From positions 62,001-126,000 of the forward strand of contig JAPYMA010001249.1 in assembly GCA_035041965.1 (NCBI GenBank): a stretch of DNA of 64,000 bases. The letters run 5' to 3'. The notes under the pieces were generated by a model that had not been told where the DNA came from, ran no database searches, and saw only the letters and a program-made list of their open reading frames with translations. The position numbers and the translations under genes were made by a program. Positions 48,618 to 60,028 of this stretch are shown here, piece by piece. This DNA is from Anisakis pegreffii (taxonomy: Eukaryota; Nematoda; Chromadorea; Rhabditida; Anisakidae). The first letter of the stretch is position 1; each line of letters begins with the position of its first letter.

Positions 48618-49057
48618 CAGCAACACCTAATTTGAAAAAAACTGACCGGCTCCGACTCCAGTTCCGCACTTAGAAATTTCGACGCCGGCTTGGCAGTTCG
48701 AAATTTCTGCTCCGGTTCCAGCTCCAGCTCTGGCTCCGCGCTTTTCATAATTTCGCCTCCGGCTATGCATTTCCAAACTTTCAATCCAAAATTCGGCTCC
48801 ACGTTTTCGAAACCGTCTCCGGACTTGATTCCGACTTCGGCTCCAGTTCGGAATCTCTTCTGATCTGCTCCGGAGCAATCCGACTCCGGGAGAAAACTAT
48901 TGTACAGGTCTTGGCTCCGGAGTCGAAAGTTCGGAAATGTGGAACTGGAGTCGGAGCCGGGTCAATTTTTTTTCCAAATTCGACTACTGAATGTCGAGGT
49001 GACACCGTTTTAGAGACAGCCAAAAAATCTTTTGGCTCTGGAGTTTAGACACCACTG
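48618..49057. mobile_element. hAT-type MITE with a GGCTCCGGAGTC-word body (degenerate)
   Basis: The 440-base block begins CAGCAACACCTAA and ends TTTAGACACCACTG. The ends pair as terminal inverted repeats only if transitions are allowed: the six mismatches in the first 13 positions are all C/T or A/G. Flanks atcgttat (48610-48617) and cccgttat (49058-49065) agree at 6 of 8 positions, the hAT target length. The interior is far more GC-rich than its surroundings and consists of words such as GGCTCCG, CTCCGGA, CCAGCTCC and their complements. The Glu/Pro- and Gly/Ala-rich ORFs on the minus strand come from these words and are not genes. Confidence 0.5.
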
Positions 49058-49929
49058 CCCGTTATTCAAAAATGAGCATCGTAACGCACACTCAACTATT
49101 TATTCGTATCGTTTCCATTACATTCAATGGAATTCATTGGTTACTTCCAGTAGTTTTATTAGCAAATAATTTCAACTTCTTATCGCTTTCGCGTAAGATA
49201 TCAAAGTTTTCAATCGGTTATCATACACTTATCGCTAGAATCATATTTTTGCCTGTTTTTTGGTTCTCTTGACTTGCTGTCTTTTGACTTCTTCCAATGA
49301 TATTATTATCCTCGAATGAGTTCATCACTTTTTCATTTATTGCAGTCGCACTTTCATCATTTACTCGCGTAAGGATAATCTGTGAAGTGCACATTGTGAG
49401 GAATGGTAGAATACAATGATGGTGAGCTGTAAATTGCGGTGATAAAATAAAAATTTTATTTATATTAAGTAAGGTACTCCTTAATATAATACAATAGCGA
49501 AAGTATTATAAAATAAGGTGATTAAAGCAGTTTGCTAAAGAATAAATAAGTACTGGCGAATTATCCACGGGAATCCTTACGAAAACATTTTCATACCTAT
49601 TGAATTTGCTCACATCAAGCAATACCTGTCAGTTATGATACGTAACTGGGGCTCGACTGAACTGCTGCTCTGGCTGTTGTTAAGATGTTGGCTGAATTCA
49701 GTTTTTGGATTCGCAAATGCCACTCAAGTGCTAGCGGGACATTCATTCCGAGTTATTCAATTATTCCATTATATGCAGATATATGCACATAATATGCAGA
49801 TTTTCATATATATCAAATTCATCTCAAGATGACTGCATTTTTTCCCATCATAAGTGCTTTTAAAACAAATACATAATTAAACATACAGAACGAGTGATAA
49901 AGGATGAAAAAAATAATGGAATTAACCTC

Positions 49930-50055
49930 GGAGAGAGGTCGTTCGCATCTCGTTGTTGTTCGTTGATAAGATAGGGCATCGCCAACGTCTTCCATCCTTG
50001 CATTGCCTTTGTAATGCCCTTTTGGAATGTGTGTGTTTTATTCTGCCGCTGGTTT
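49930..50055 (-). CDS. Isolated exon-like piece
   Basis: The minus-strand frame encodes a stretch with GITKAMQGWKTLAMPYLINE and then QQRDANDLSPR, with mixed third codon positions, and ends at a CCGAG/GTTAAT donor near 49927. The acceptor is unclear (CCAG or GGCAG near 50044-50050). It probably belongs to a minus-strand gene whose other exons I could not place. No family recognised. Confidence 0.3.
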
Positions 50056-51249
50056 CGCAGAGGATACGATTGGTATGTGGATAAAATCAATTATTTTTGA
50101 AATATTTGAGAATGTTTCTTGGGACATTGCAGGTGTTATAGCTGTTCGATTTAGTACAAATCGAATTGATGATAATGACCGCATCAATACTATATTTCTA
50201 AGGAATACATCAGTTTTTGCCTCATTTCAGTTGTATTTTCCCAACCATTCTTATCCAAAAACTGGTCATTAAATGAATGTGGCTGTTCACGCAATGACAC
50301 TGGAAATGAGGAGTATGCATGTGCACGAGTCTATGAACACAAATGCAAGGAAGCATGAATGTGAAGCGTAGTCAGCGCACATTTCGGATCGATCCATACA
50401 TTTCGGCTGTATTCATTATACACGTCTGCATAAATTTTGCTTGTTTTAGAATCATTATTTTTTACAGTTTGATAAAACTCTTTGATCTTAATTTTATTCG
50501 TTCATTTTACTTGTCGGTGTTCAGTTGATTGCTGATAATTGAACGCCATACTGTGTCATTATTTCACGGGCAACGGTCGTTCAATACGTAATGGAAAAAT
50601 TTCGTGGATAGTTCAAGCATTGCATGTGATCTCAATATCTGAGATTCATTTGTGCTTGAGGTAAGGGAGTTTATGCAAGAGCATGTATGTTAATGGAACC
50701 GTAGTCCTTTGATCTCGTCACCCTTTATTGTCATGAAGATGGACGTGGGACCCTAAAAGTATTTAAGCTGAAGCCAATATTAAGCCGAGGAAATCTTAAA
50801 TTCAAGTGATTTTTTCCGATTGGTGTTGGCTTTAGGTTTCCAAATGTCACGTTACGTATTGATGTTAATAATACCAGTTTCAAACATTAGGATAAATACT
50901 GTTTCATCTCACGCAATCATCCCGTTCCAAAAAATGTTTACTAGTTCTATTGTGAACTGTCAGAGTGCGTCAATGAATCACAGTGACGCATATCGTGTTG
51001 GGTTACGAAATTCACAATTAGTATGTCGCATTCCAAAACCTTTCATCATGTACGTTACATGCATCACACTGGAGAATTATGTTGTGCAATGTAATTTTTT
51101 TTATCTACTTAGCAAGCTTGGCTTCCTTCGTAAGTGTTTCATTGATGATTTTATGAAAGGGGCTATTATGATGCTTTAGTAAAACTCGTTTTGCGATTGA
51201 CGACGAAAAATTTTCTCGAGTCAGTCATTTTATCGTTATTTTTTCCGTT

Positions 51250-51395
51250 ATTAGTTTATTTGGTACACTGTTTAACATTCCACTTTTGGTCCTCACTTCA
51301 TCGTAGAAACTTTTGCATTTTGATTTTGTGGTCAAGGAACAGTCACCCAACAAGTTGACAAATGAGACATATGAGTCGGATAATGGTGTTCGATT
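51250..51395 (-). CDS. Isolated exon-like piece
   Basis: A minus-strand frame follows a TGCGTCAG acceptor and starts with ATG within two bases; it encodes MNRTPLSDSYVSFVNLLGD and then a Lys/Ser-rich stretch. Its 3' boundary is not defined. It may be a first exon or a decayed one. Confidence 0.25.
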
Positions 51396-53467
51396 CATGC
51401 TGACGCATAAAAATTTCATATCTCAATATCCTGGTGCTGACCTTTAAATTCGTTTGATAAGTATTTGAAGAGTTATTGCTAATAATGTTTGGACGTTCAC
51501 GTTGACAGGAAGTTATATCAACTTCATTCTATGATTTTTAATAATCATCGCAATGCTGAATAGTGCTACTCGAGTGAAATTTTACTGTATGCTTAACTCC
51601 GATAATTAAAAGGAAATTATTTTAAACTCATCAAACTGCGCATTGGATGTTTCGTTTATGGTGTTTGGTGATTGTTGAAACAACTCAGAACGAAGTGAAT
51701 CGAAAGAGTCTTGTGAATACTTGAAAGCAGTTGTTGATCACATCAAAATAAAATCATACAGAATATCGACTGGATGCACATGTCTTAAGGATGTTTTTCA
51801 TGAATAATAGATAAGCTCCCATTCATCATATCGCGCATTTCAGCGAATTTCATGCGTTTGCCTCAAATTCATATCGCATTTTCAAATCGTTTTTAAATGC
51901 TGCGAGTCCGTGCGGCATTCAAATGTTTTGAATGCTGTTATTCTTTTTTAATGCTTCTCATGTGAACATATCCTTTCAATGCAACCAGTTACATCATTCT
52001 AGTCTCGGATTTTTGAAAATTTTCGTGAAATCCAACACAATTTTTTGTTGTCAGTCAGAATCCTCATGTGTATTTGGTTTGCGTTTTTTCGATGAAAATT
52101 CGCATTTTCGCCTGTGCTGTGATATTCTATGCTGAACAAATAAACCGAGACGCAAAAGTTCATTCTGTTCAAACATGAAGTGGTTCAGAGTTTATTTCTC
52201 TGATGTACTTAGATATGTACGTCTCAAAAGTGATGATTGCGGAGTGCTGAATAATATTTATCTCTCATAATTCTGAAACGAATTTATCTCTCATAATCTG
52301 TCAAAACCACACTTTCAATCGCACCAACTATGCGACGAATGCACTCATTCGATTTGCACTTAACAACGAAAATTATGTGGATTTCGAATGCGTTCGTTCG
52401 GTTGCTGAAAAATATTTACTTATCACCATCGCAATGCCGAATAGTGCCACTCGAGTTGAGTTGATTATTTTCTGAATGTTCTGTTGAATTCACTTCACTT
52501 CCCCACAACAACGATTTTGATTGTGGGGTTCATCGATGAATTTAATCGCATTCGTCAATGCGAATTTGTTTGTTGTTATTCGTGTGCAGTGACTGAATTC
52601 ATTATTCGACCATATCCTTCAATTGCTTGTTGTGCCGTACGCTCAGTGTGGTGATCGCAGTGCTTTTTCGTGTTATTTGTCGTTATGTTTGATTTATTCG
52701 AAAATGAATATTCGATATGTATGCGTGTGGTGTTTGTTATCAAAGTTATACCACCAAATACTCAGCTCATGCTTCATCCCGCAGGAATCAATACGACGAC
52801 GAGCGTGCCTCTTCTTCTTCCTGGTTCATCGCGATCTCTTCCGGGAGAACAACCAGTGATTAAATTATCCGATCGCGCAAGTCTTCTTATTGGCTACTCA
52901 GTGTCGTGCTCAAGAGAATATCAGATCCATCAGCATTAATTCAGTCAAGTATGAATCTTTCATTGGGATTGCTTTAATTTACATTGTTGTTGTTGACATG
53001 CAAGCAAATTGTTTTCTTATTAGAGAACTGCAGGTTTGTGATTGAACCGTTTTGATTGAACGACACTCTCAGATCATTATGAAGCTCATTTGTGATTGAT
53101 TATTTTTCGTGAATATTCAGAATACGCAGTCCATTTGCTTACATTTACTTTATTCAGCACAAATTGAACTTCTTTTTAAGAATTGAGATATGAATTGGGT
53201 TATGTAGATGGCCAAATGTGCACTTCTTCTCATGACTGGGCATCATTTTCTCGTAAATTCCAAGTAAAATGTTCCCACTACTACAAACACATATTACCTA
53301 ACAATGGCTTCTGAGTTAGGAACAAGATTACCGCTTTCTAAAACTATTTTTCGCACAGATAGCGTATTTTTTGCGTAAAACCTTTTTCTCCCCAATTAAA
53401 CTTCCAAGTAAATATTTTCGAATTTGTGAAAAAATTTTCTGAATGGTAACTTTTAAACGGTTTCAAC

Positions 53468-53610
53468 TAGTGTGTTGCGGGAACGGAAAAAAGCCGAGGA
53501 CGGTGAAAATCGGGAACGAAATTTTGTAGTCGGAGACCCTGAAAATGCAGCCGACTCGAAAAAAGTCCAGGAGGAGGTCCCCGAAATCCCTCGATCTCTG
53601 CAACACACTA
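53468..53610. mobile_element. hAT-type MITE, 143 bases
   Basis: The element starts TAGTGTGTTGC and ends GCAACACACTA, an 11-base perfect terminal inverted repeat with the TAGNG start common in hAT elements. The flanks are gtttcaac (53460-53467) and gtatcaac (53611-53618), an 8-base target duplication differing at one position. The body is GC-rich and made of GGGAACG, GTCGGAG and GAGGAGGTCC words, without coding capacity. Confidence 0.75.
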
Positions 53611-53618
53611 GTATCAAC

Positions 53619-56097
53619 TGCCATATGAACGTTCTATGTGGTACTCTAAGTATCTTTTCTAAGTAAAAAGATTCTATGAAGTATCTTTCATCAAGTATGA
53701 GATCTACTTTATTGAGTGTTCAATAGGTGCAGTGAGTTCCATGAATGACATCAATGAGTCATCATCAGACGGCATACTGAGCAGCATTTATATGGTGCCT
53801 GTGAGTTGCTGGTGAAGTACAACTACATAGTCGTACTTTACTAACAACTCTGATGTAGTCATACTTATGTACTTTTTTGAAATTTGAAGACTTCGATTTG
53901 ATAGTCTTATAAAAACGAGATAATTTCGTGAGAAATTGAGTTCATGTTCGTTTTGTGCACGATAAAAAACCCTAGAAATAGAGTCTCCTGTTAACCACTT
54001 TATAAATGTACGCTGTTCAACAACAACGTTCCAGTAAAAATTTCTTTTTGAACAGTGTTATTATTGCTCATCAATTCTCGCGTGTCAATTAAGAATTGTT
54101 TGGTCGAAATTGCGTTACTTATTTTGAATGCATTTATTTATCGATGCGTGCATGGATTTGCTGGAATTTTTTCATTCATCGTAATGATCAATTTTATTCT
54201 AAGAGTTTTTTAAAATGCGATCAAGTCGTGAATCATTATCTTTCACATCAAGTGAATAAGAATTGAGAACAAACAATTCAAGTTCAGTGACGTTGCGGTT
54301 CATTTTCCATGAGCCGCTCGACTAAATTCTCATCGCGTTTATTTGTATTCACAGAGTAAAAAATAATATTTTAAAATGGACAATTTGTACAGCTAATTTA
54401 TTTTTATTTTTCTAATTTATGTTTCATCAATCAGCTAATTTTTCTCTTGAAACAGTTGTGCCATAGTAACGCAATAGCGTCTGTCCATTACCATCGACTA
54501 ATGAGAAAATCAATCAAGCGCTGGTTAGCACATCGAGCTGGAATTCTTGTGCGAATATTTTATTCTAGGAATCTGAATGTCGCTCAGCTTCGCTGACACG
54601 ACAGCATTACACTTATTGCACGATGTCAGTCGATAGGAAATGAAGATGAATTTGGATTGAAGTATTCATTCGCTACGTTATTCTCAACTTACCGAATGTT
54701 TCACTCTTCTAAGAAATACTCCGTGAATGCTTAGAACGTAAAATTATTTTTTTGGCAAGCCTTCTCCTTGTTTCTCCCTTCCAGAATTCTCATTAAGTTT
54801 TCGAACCTTCTCCGAATCGACATTCATTTCAGAGTTTGAGCTTTTTGCGTTGTTCATTTCGATGAATAACAATTATTCGAACGCTTTTACTTGCAATGAC
54901 TTTCCCAAGAATGAATGTTGACTGTTATTGACGACTTGGACTTTCCGAGCCGTTGAAAAGATTTTTTTACGAATCAAATTCGGTATATATTCTGTGTTTT
55001 TCTTCTTCATATAATGGTTGTCTGATGGGAAAATTAAAATTGTCGTAAGCATACTCGTTCTCGATGGACTTTGATGTTGAATTTGTGAGAATGAATCGTA
55101 TTCCCGCATTGAGTTGAATGAAGCATGATATAAAGAATTCTTTAATTTTTATTCATTCGTTGAATTTTGCAATTAATATTGACATAAATTTTAGCATCTC
55201 TCCTAGAGATTATGAAGTGCTTTAACATGAAATGCATATGTACAAGTTATTTCAAGGAAAGTAGTTATTTTGTTAATGAATTAAAATAAGTAAAGAATAT
55301 GTAAAGAATTTTAGGTATGTAAAGAATACAAGTTAAATTACGAATTAATACGTGAAGAATTTTCATATGAACCAGTGAAATATATTTAAAGAATTACTTT
55401 TTTACCACATACAAAGATCGTTTCAACGTATGAATGGACATTAACGATGAAGATATTTTGTAGTATTTTTGCAGTTGAAAAAAACCGATATTGCTCATGA
55501 AAATTCAGTTGCATTGTTCTTTCACTAATAATGGCTAAGAGAACAATCGACATTATGATAATAGCACTAACAATAACAATTCTTGAATGGGTTTATTCGC
55601 AGCTTGTCCTATCATCACAACGTATTGGAGAAATGTTATTTTGCAATGATCGCTTCGCATTTGAAATGAAACATTGTTTAGCATTACACGTGCAAAGTGG
55701 ATATTGGTTCGACTGATAGTGATTGTTGCCATATTCGTAAATAATCGCAGCACTGACAACCACCTCAAATGATTCGCGATGAATGCATTTGGAAATGAAA
55801 CGCATGAATAATCAATGGTATTCTGCAGCGTGTTGCTGCCAGATGCACGCAGTCACTTACAGCAAAACCTATCATGTATAAATCGTTTTCTTAGAGCATT
55901 ATATTTTGTTCATGCTTACATCCATAACATCTCATGAATTTATTATTATCACATCCTCACAGTTAATCGAAGTAATGGGTGAAGATTAGACTCGTATCAT
56001 CGAAGAGTGCTTTTGATCACTTCTTTCAAAGGCTCGAAATGACAGATATCTGAAATGAAAGTATTGTGGTTAAGATTGACGGATAGTCCCGTATCCT
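53619..56097. other. Mostly non-coding stretch
   Basis: Apart from one exon-like piece at 54889-55109 listed separately, I see nothing supported; the region is AT-rich with long T and A runs. Confidence 0.35.
54889..55109 (-). CDS. Exon-like open frame
   Basis: From an ATG at 55109 the minus strand is open for 74 codons to a GCAA/GTAAAA donor near 54889. The product is basic (KKKNTEYIPNLIRKKIFSTAR) with mixed codon use. No upstream or downstream partner was found and no family is recognised. Confidence 0.3.
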
Positions 56098-59000
56098 CTA
56101 GTCATCTTTCTCCTTTTGTGCTTTCGTCTGAAGCAATTCTCTGGAATTTCGTATTCTTTGAAGAATGAGTAAAAATTCACTGATGTTTGCAGGTGCACTT
56201 GTTGATTCTGTGATGATGTGTTTAATGAGTGCGTATTGCACAGGAATTTCACAGCAGAATCGCTTAGTTGATGCGTGCATCATTTCGTTTCCACACGCTG
56301 TTTAGTCTCGTAATGTAGCCGAACATGCGAAATGAATCGAGGAACAGGATTGGAAGTCAGACTTAGATTTAGTCTTATTCGAAACTTGGTTAGTCTTGGA
56401 AGTTAGTCTTGTTTTCGGTTTTAAGCGTGGTTCGATCCTCATGGAATTAGAAACTCAGTTCGTTCGTTTATGATTCGGCTCTGCGGCTCTGCGCCACTCC
56501 CTTGTCAAACAATACTTTCTTCTGCTCGCAAGGATTCAATTGTGAAATAATAATCCTATGTTCTGTCTTTTAACTCGTAAATCTGCAGTATTTTCTGATC
56601 GATTTCCATCAGTACAATCCTTTTCTCGATACACTCGCATTTTCTCCTACTTTCTAGGGATCATATTCATAATTAACATTTATGACTATCAAGTATATAC
56701 ATCAATATATGACATGAAAGTATGTATTTCATTCTCTAACGCAATTTGTTTAGTTTTTTCCCCACGTCTAAACAACTCAGTTTTCGCTTTTAAAATTTCA
56801 TAAATTGTTATTTACAAATGAGTTTTAGCCATAAAGTTGATTGCCAGATGTATAAATCATGTTTTATTGCTGACTGGCTATTAATAATAATGCAGCTGAA
56901 TTGAATATCAAACTGCATTTTAAAACAACTTCTTTTGAATGAGTTCGGTGAATTTGTTGATTGGCCGAGTGCAAAGAACTTTGATGTCTTCAACAATCAT
57001 CGTCGCTGAAAGAAAGTTCATTGCATTTCAAACCGTCAAAGGTTATTTGATGATAACTTTCATGATTCTTCTATTTTTCGTGAACCCAATAAATCATTAT
57101 TCCTTGTCAACAAATGTCAGTCACTCAGTTGCAATTTGTTGAATTTCCCCATTCTAATATCTCGCATCGATTCATGTTCTCACTTGATCGCCTGTCATGC
57201 TTGAATAATGTCCAATTGTTAGTAACAGCAGTGATAATAACATTAGTGATGCCTCTCATGAACAGCCAGCACTAATAAATAGCAATAACAATGGTGGTAG
57301 GCTAGTGAACATAACCTGCGCAGTTAGGCGTAAAAACGATCAAAAATAACGATTATATGTATGGCAGTGAGGTGTAAAATATTTTGCTATTGTTGTATTG
57401 AGCAATGATGAATGTTGTTTTGTCGTGGAATTGAACTGTCAAACGTGGAACTCATCCGCACAACTTTTATTGACAGTCGTGTTATTCGAAAAACTTCTCG
57501 ATGATACTCACCGGCAGTTTCCAATTTCGTAAAACAATATGCGTTCGATAAGTATTATATTTAACCCAATTACATTGAATTTTTTGCTGTGGAATGTTGT
57601 ATATCATACTTGGCCTCTGGCTTACTAAACCGATTTTTCGCACCGATGGAAACTTCGAGCGAAAAGAAAACCCGTTCCAGAATCAGGAATCCAACGAGCC
57701 TTGCTAACAGATGTAATTCAACCATTGTCTGCAAATAGCAGGCATGGTCGGTAAGTGCCACTCACTGCCGAAATGACATACAAGTGTTAATATTCGAACA
57801 GGGATAAGTAAATTGATGAACATTTAGTATACATGGCATCTCGAGGGAAATTATCGTCCAATCTTCAATTTTGTTAAACGTAAGTTTTCAATGATTCGCA
57901 ATCGTTCTAAAACGCTCACCGTAATTAGAGTAATCAAACGATGATGATAATAGATTGATTTTTGTTGTTAACGAATAGTGTAGAGGAATTGAGTTGACAA
58001 CAGACGAGTGTACTGCTCCCGAATGCGATGTATAATCATTCATCAAATACGAATTTTTTTGATCATTGCTAGTCTGAAATTGTATTCCCTCTACTCATTA
58101 CAGTCATACATCGATGTACGTCGTTTTGCGTAAGTCGTTCTCTGATCGTGAGTTACGTCGATTCTATCTCAAAAAGATTTTTTGTTGATTCAGAAGCATT
58201 GTTCGAGATTGAACGAGTTTAAGATGTTAAATACCATCCTATTCATTGTCTGTTAAAATGCATCAATCACAGTAATAAGCAAAAAATGCTAAAGGACCGT
58301 TTAAACGCAAAAAATCGCCTCTTACAATTAGATGATGCAAAAGCAGTAAAACGAAATGCGGTATAATCTGTTGACTAGGACGCATACCATTATTTTTGAT
58401 GGAGTAGTGGGTTGATAACAGCGTTGGTAAATCTGCTAGCCATCCAAACTGGTAAGTTATATTTCTATTGAATACTTGACAAGTTAAAATTAGCACGATT
58501 TAGTGATCAGATGAATGTTTTTTTGCTTATAGAATCACGTTTATGCATCTTGAATTCTCCGTTTATGCATCTTGAATCGGTTGCTTTTAATCTGGGTGAT
58601 CATTGCACACATGTCCATCGGATTAATGGAAGTGTACTCTGGCGCTCATTTCGAGCTCTTCTCCCCAGAAATAAATCACTGAGCAGTATGAGAGAGTATC
58701 CGTACACCTGAATAAATCAGCATAAGTAGCCGTACTTCTGCGCTGGATCAATAATCGAGATTCGAATTTCATGAAGAGGGATAATTTCCTACACTGTTGT
58801 TATTGGTTGTTTTGAAAAAAGATGTCAAGGAATGAAGAGAGGCGGAAGCTTGTGGCGAGTTGTAATGACTGATTGAATAAATAAATGTTAATTTGGCCTC
58901 CTTCCTTCTTCAGAGCACTTCCATTTACATATCACTGTTCATAAACAATTAGGGAATCATTGCTGTATATGAACGGTGATGCGTAAATGCTAATTGTAAG

Positions 59001-60028
59001 TGTAAGAGACGCAATAGTTATGAAGAATCTCAATGAATCGAACACTGTTCGTAGTTTTTGGGAGCGCAATAAACTTGAGCAACGCATCACTGAACATGAG
59101 CTTTTCGAGTGAAGTTTATTAGAAATGGTTCCTTACTTTTTCTATACGTAACCAACAGCAACACTCTTAACAATGTGAGCAAATTACAAATGCCTGATGA
59201 TGGTTCATGTGATCTTCAATCGATTTATACGGTCGATTGACTTGTATCGACATCACTGCAAACAATTACCGGTATAAGTCGAGGTATTACTTTTTTGTTC
59301 GAAGCAGCAGTAATTTCGAGAAAAATTCCACTTTCGGCAAGCTGTATTCTTTGATATCCTGACAACACACACAAAGGTAGCTGTTCAGTTTGTTTCAATC
59401 CGTGAATGCTTCTACTAATAACTTTACAAAATAAATTCACGTAAGCGTTCCCCAGGTATCGCTGGAATTCACGTTTTTTTCCGGATAAAAACTGCTATCG
59501 TTTCACATTTGCACTCCGCTTCTGTTGTTATTTCGAAGTTTAGTTTCATTTCCCTTCCTCTCATCAGAATCTCTGCTCTTACTTCAGTTTCATTTTCTCG
59601 TAGCATTTATTCATTCATTTAATTCGTATTCAGCGACTTTTTTATGTGAAAGAAGTGATTATAACAAAATTTGATTGGTTGTACTTGAATAATGACAGTG
59701 AGGTCGCGGTCATTTCTGAATGTATTGTAAGTTGATTCAATTTAAAGGGCACAATTACTTCGCATTGAATGCAGTTGACAGGCTTGGAGTTTTTTTTTTG
59801 AATTCATTACCTGCTGTGTCTATAATCATAAAAAGCATTCCGCTTCGTTTTGTATGTCTGAATGATGTGCTGTTTTAGTGCACATGAGTATGCGCAGATA
59901 CGAGCAATCATCAATGCGTTTCGCGTTTGCGGTTCACACAAACTGCAGTAGTAGTCAGTGGGTTGTTCGATCCTTCAAAGCGACACGTTCTTGCCTAAGG
60001 CAGAATCGTTTCGTTCCAGGCAGTGCAT
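56098..60028 (-). CDS. Unrecognised multi-exon gene
   Basis: Minus-strand exons that agree in phase: 60028-59987 (ATG 4 bases after an ATTTCAG acceptor, possible trans-splice site), 59461-59270, 58448-58326 and 57728-57610. A last exon, 56297-56098, ends in TAG but needs one more exon before it to restore phase. The visible product has about 225 residues. It starts with 14 polar residues, then RYLGNAYVNLFCKVISRSIHG, a hydrophobic region (FVLLLLHHLITMVELHLLARLVGFLILERVFF) across the join of exons 3 and 4, and a charged helical C-terminus (LILQRIRNSRELLQTKAQKEK). The hydrophobic part may be membrane-spanning or a buried helical repeat. I do not recognise the family; a resemblance of the LADLPTLL segment to steroid 5-alpha-reductases is too short to use. 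Confidence 0.45.
58539..58577. repeat. 22-base tandem duplication
   Basis: GTTTATGCATCTTGAAT occurs at 58539 and again at 58561, exactly 22 bases apart, inside an intron of the unrecognised minus-strand gene. Confidence 0.8.

Larger units (their letters stand above)
49058..53467. other. Mostly non-coding stretch with a few isolated exon-like pieces
   Basis: Exon-like pieces are listed separately (49932-50050 and 51250-51395, minus). On the plus strand a frame at 49635-49728 looks like a signal peptide (ELLLWLLLRCWL) before a GTGCTA donor, and a frame ending at 52939 is GC-richer over 52785-52935, but neither has partners in phase. A 37-base sequence at 51544-51577 recurs at 52422-52458 with few changes. 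Confidence 0.3.

Noticed and set aside
48617..49023. Three overlapping Glu/Pro- and Gly/Ala-rich minus-strand ORFs
   Set aside because: They are produced by the GC-rich word mosaic of the MITE.
52670..52939. Plus-strand ORF of 89 codons with a GC-richer end
   Set aside because: Three frames are open over part of it and no partner exon or family is recognisable.
57511..57588. Minus-strand piece ending at a strong GTGAGT donor, encoding IERILFYEIGN
   Set aside because: The only acceptor would leave a 23-base intron after the preceding exon, which is too short.
58326..58448. Resemblance of GWLADLPTLLS and the following helix to steroid 5-alpha-reductases
   Set aside because: The match is about a dozen residues, and the downstream exons lack the family's C-terminal signatures.
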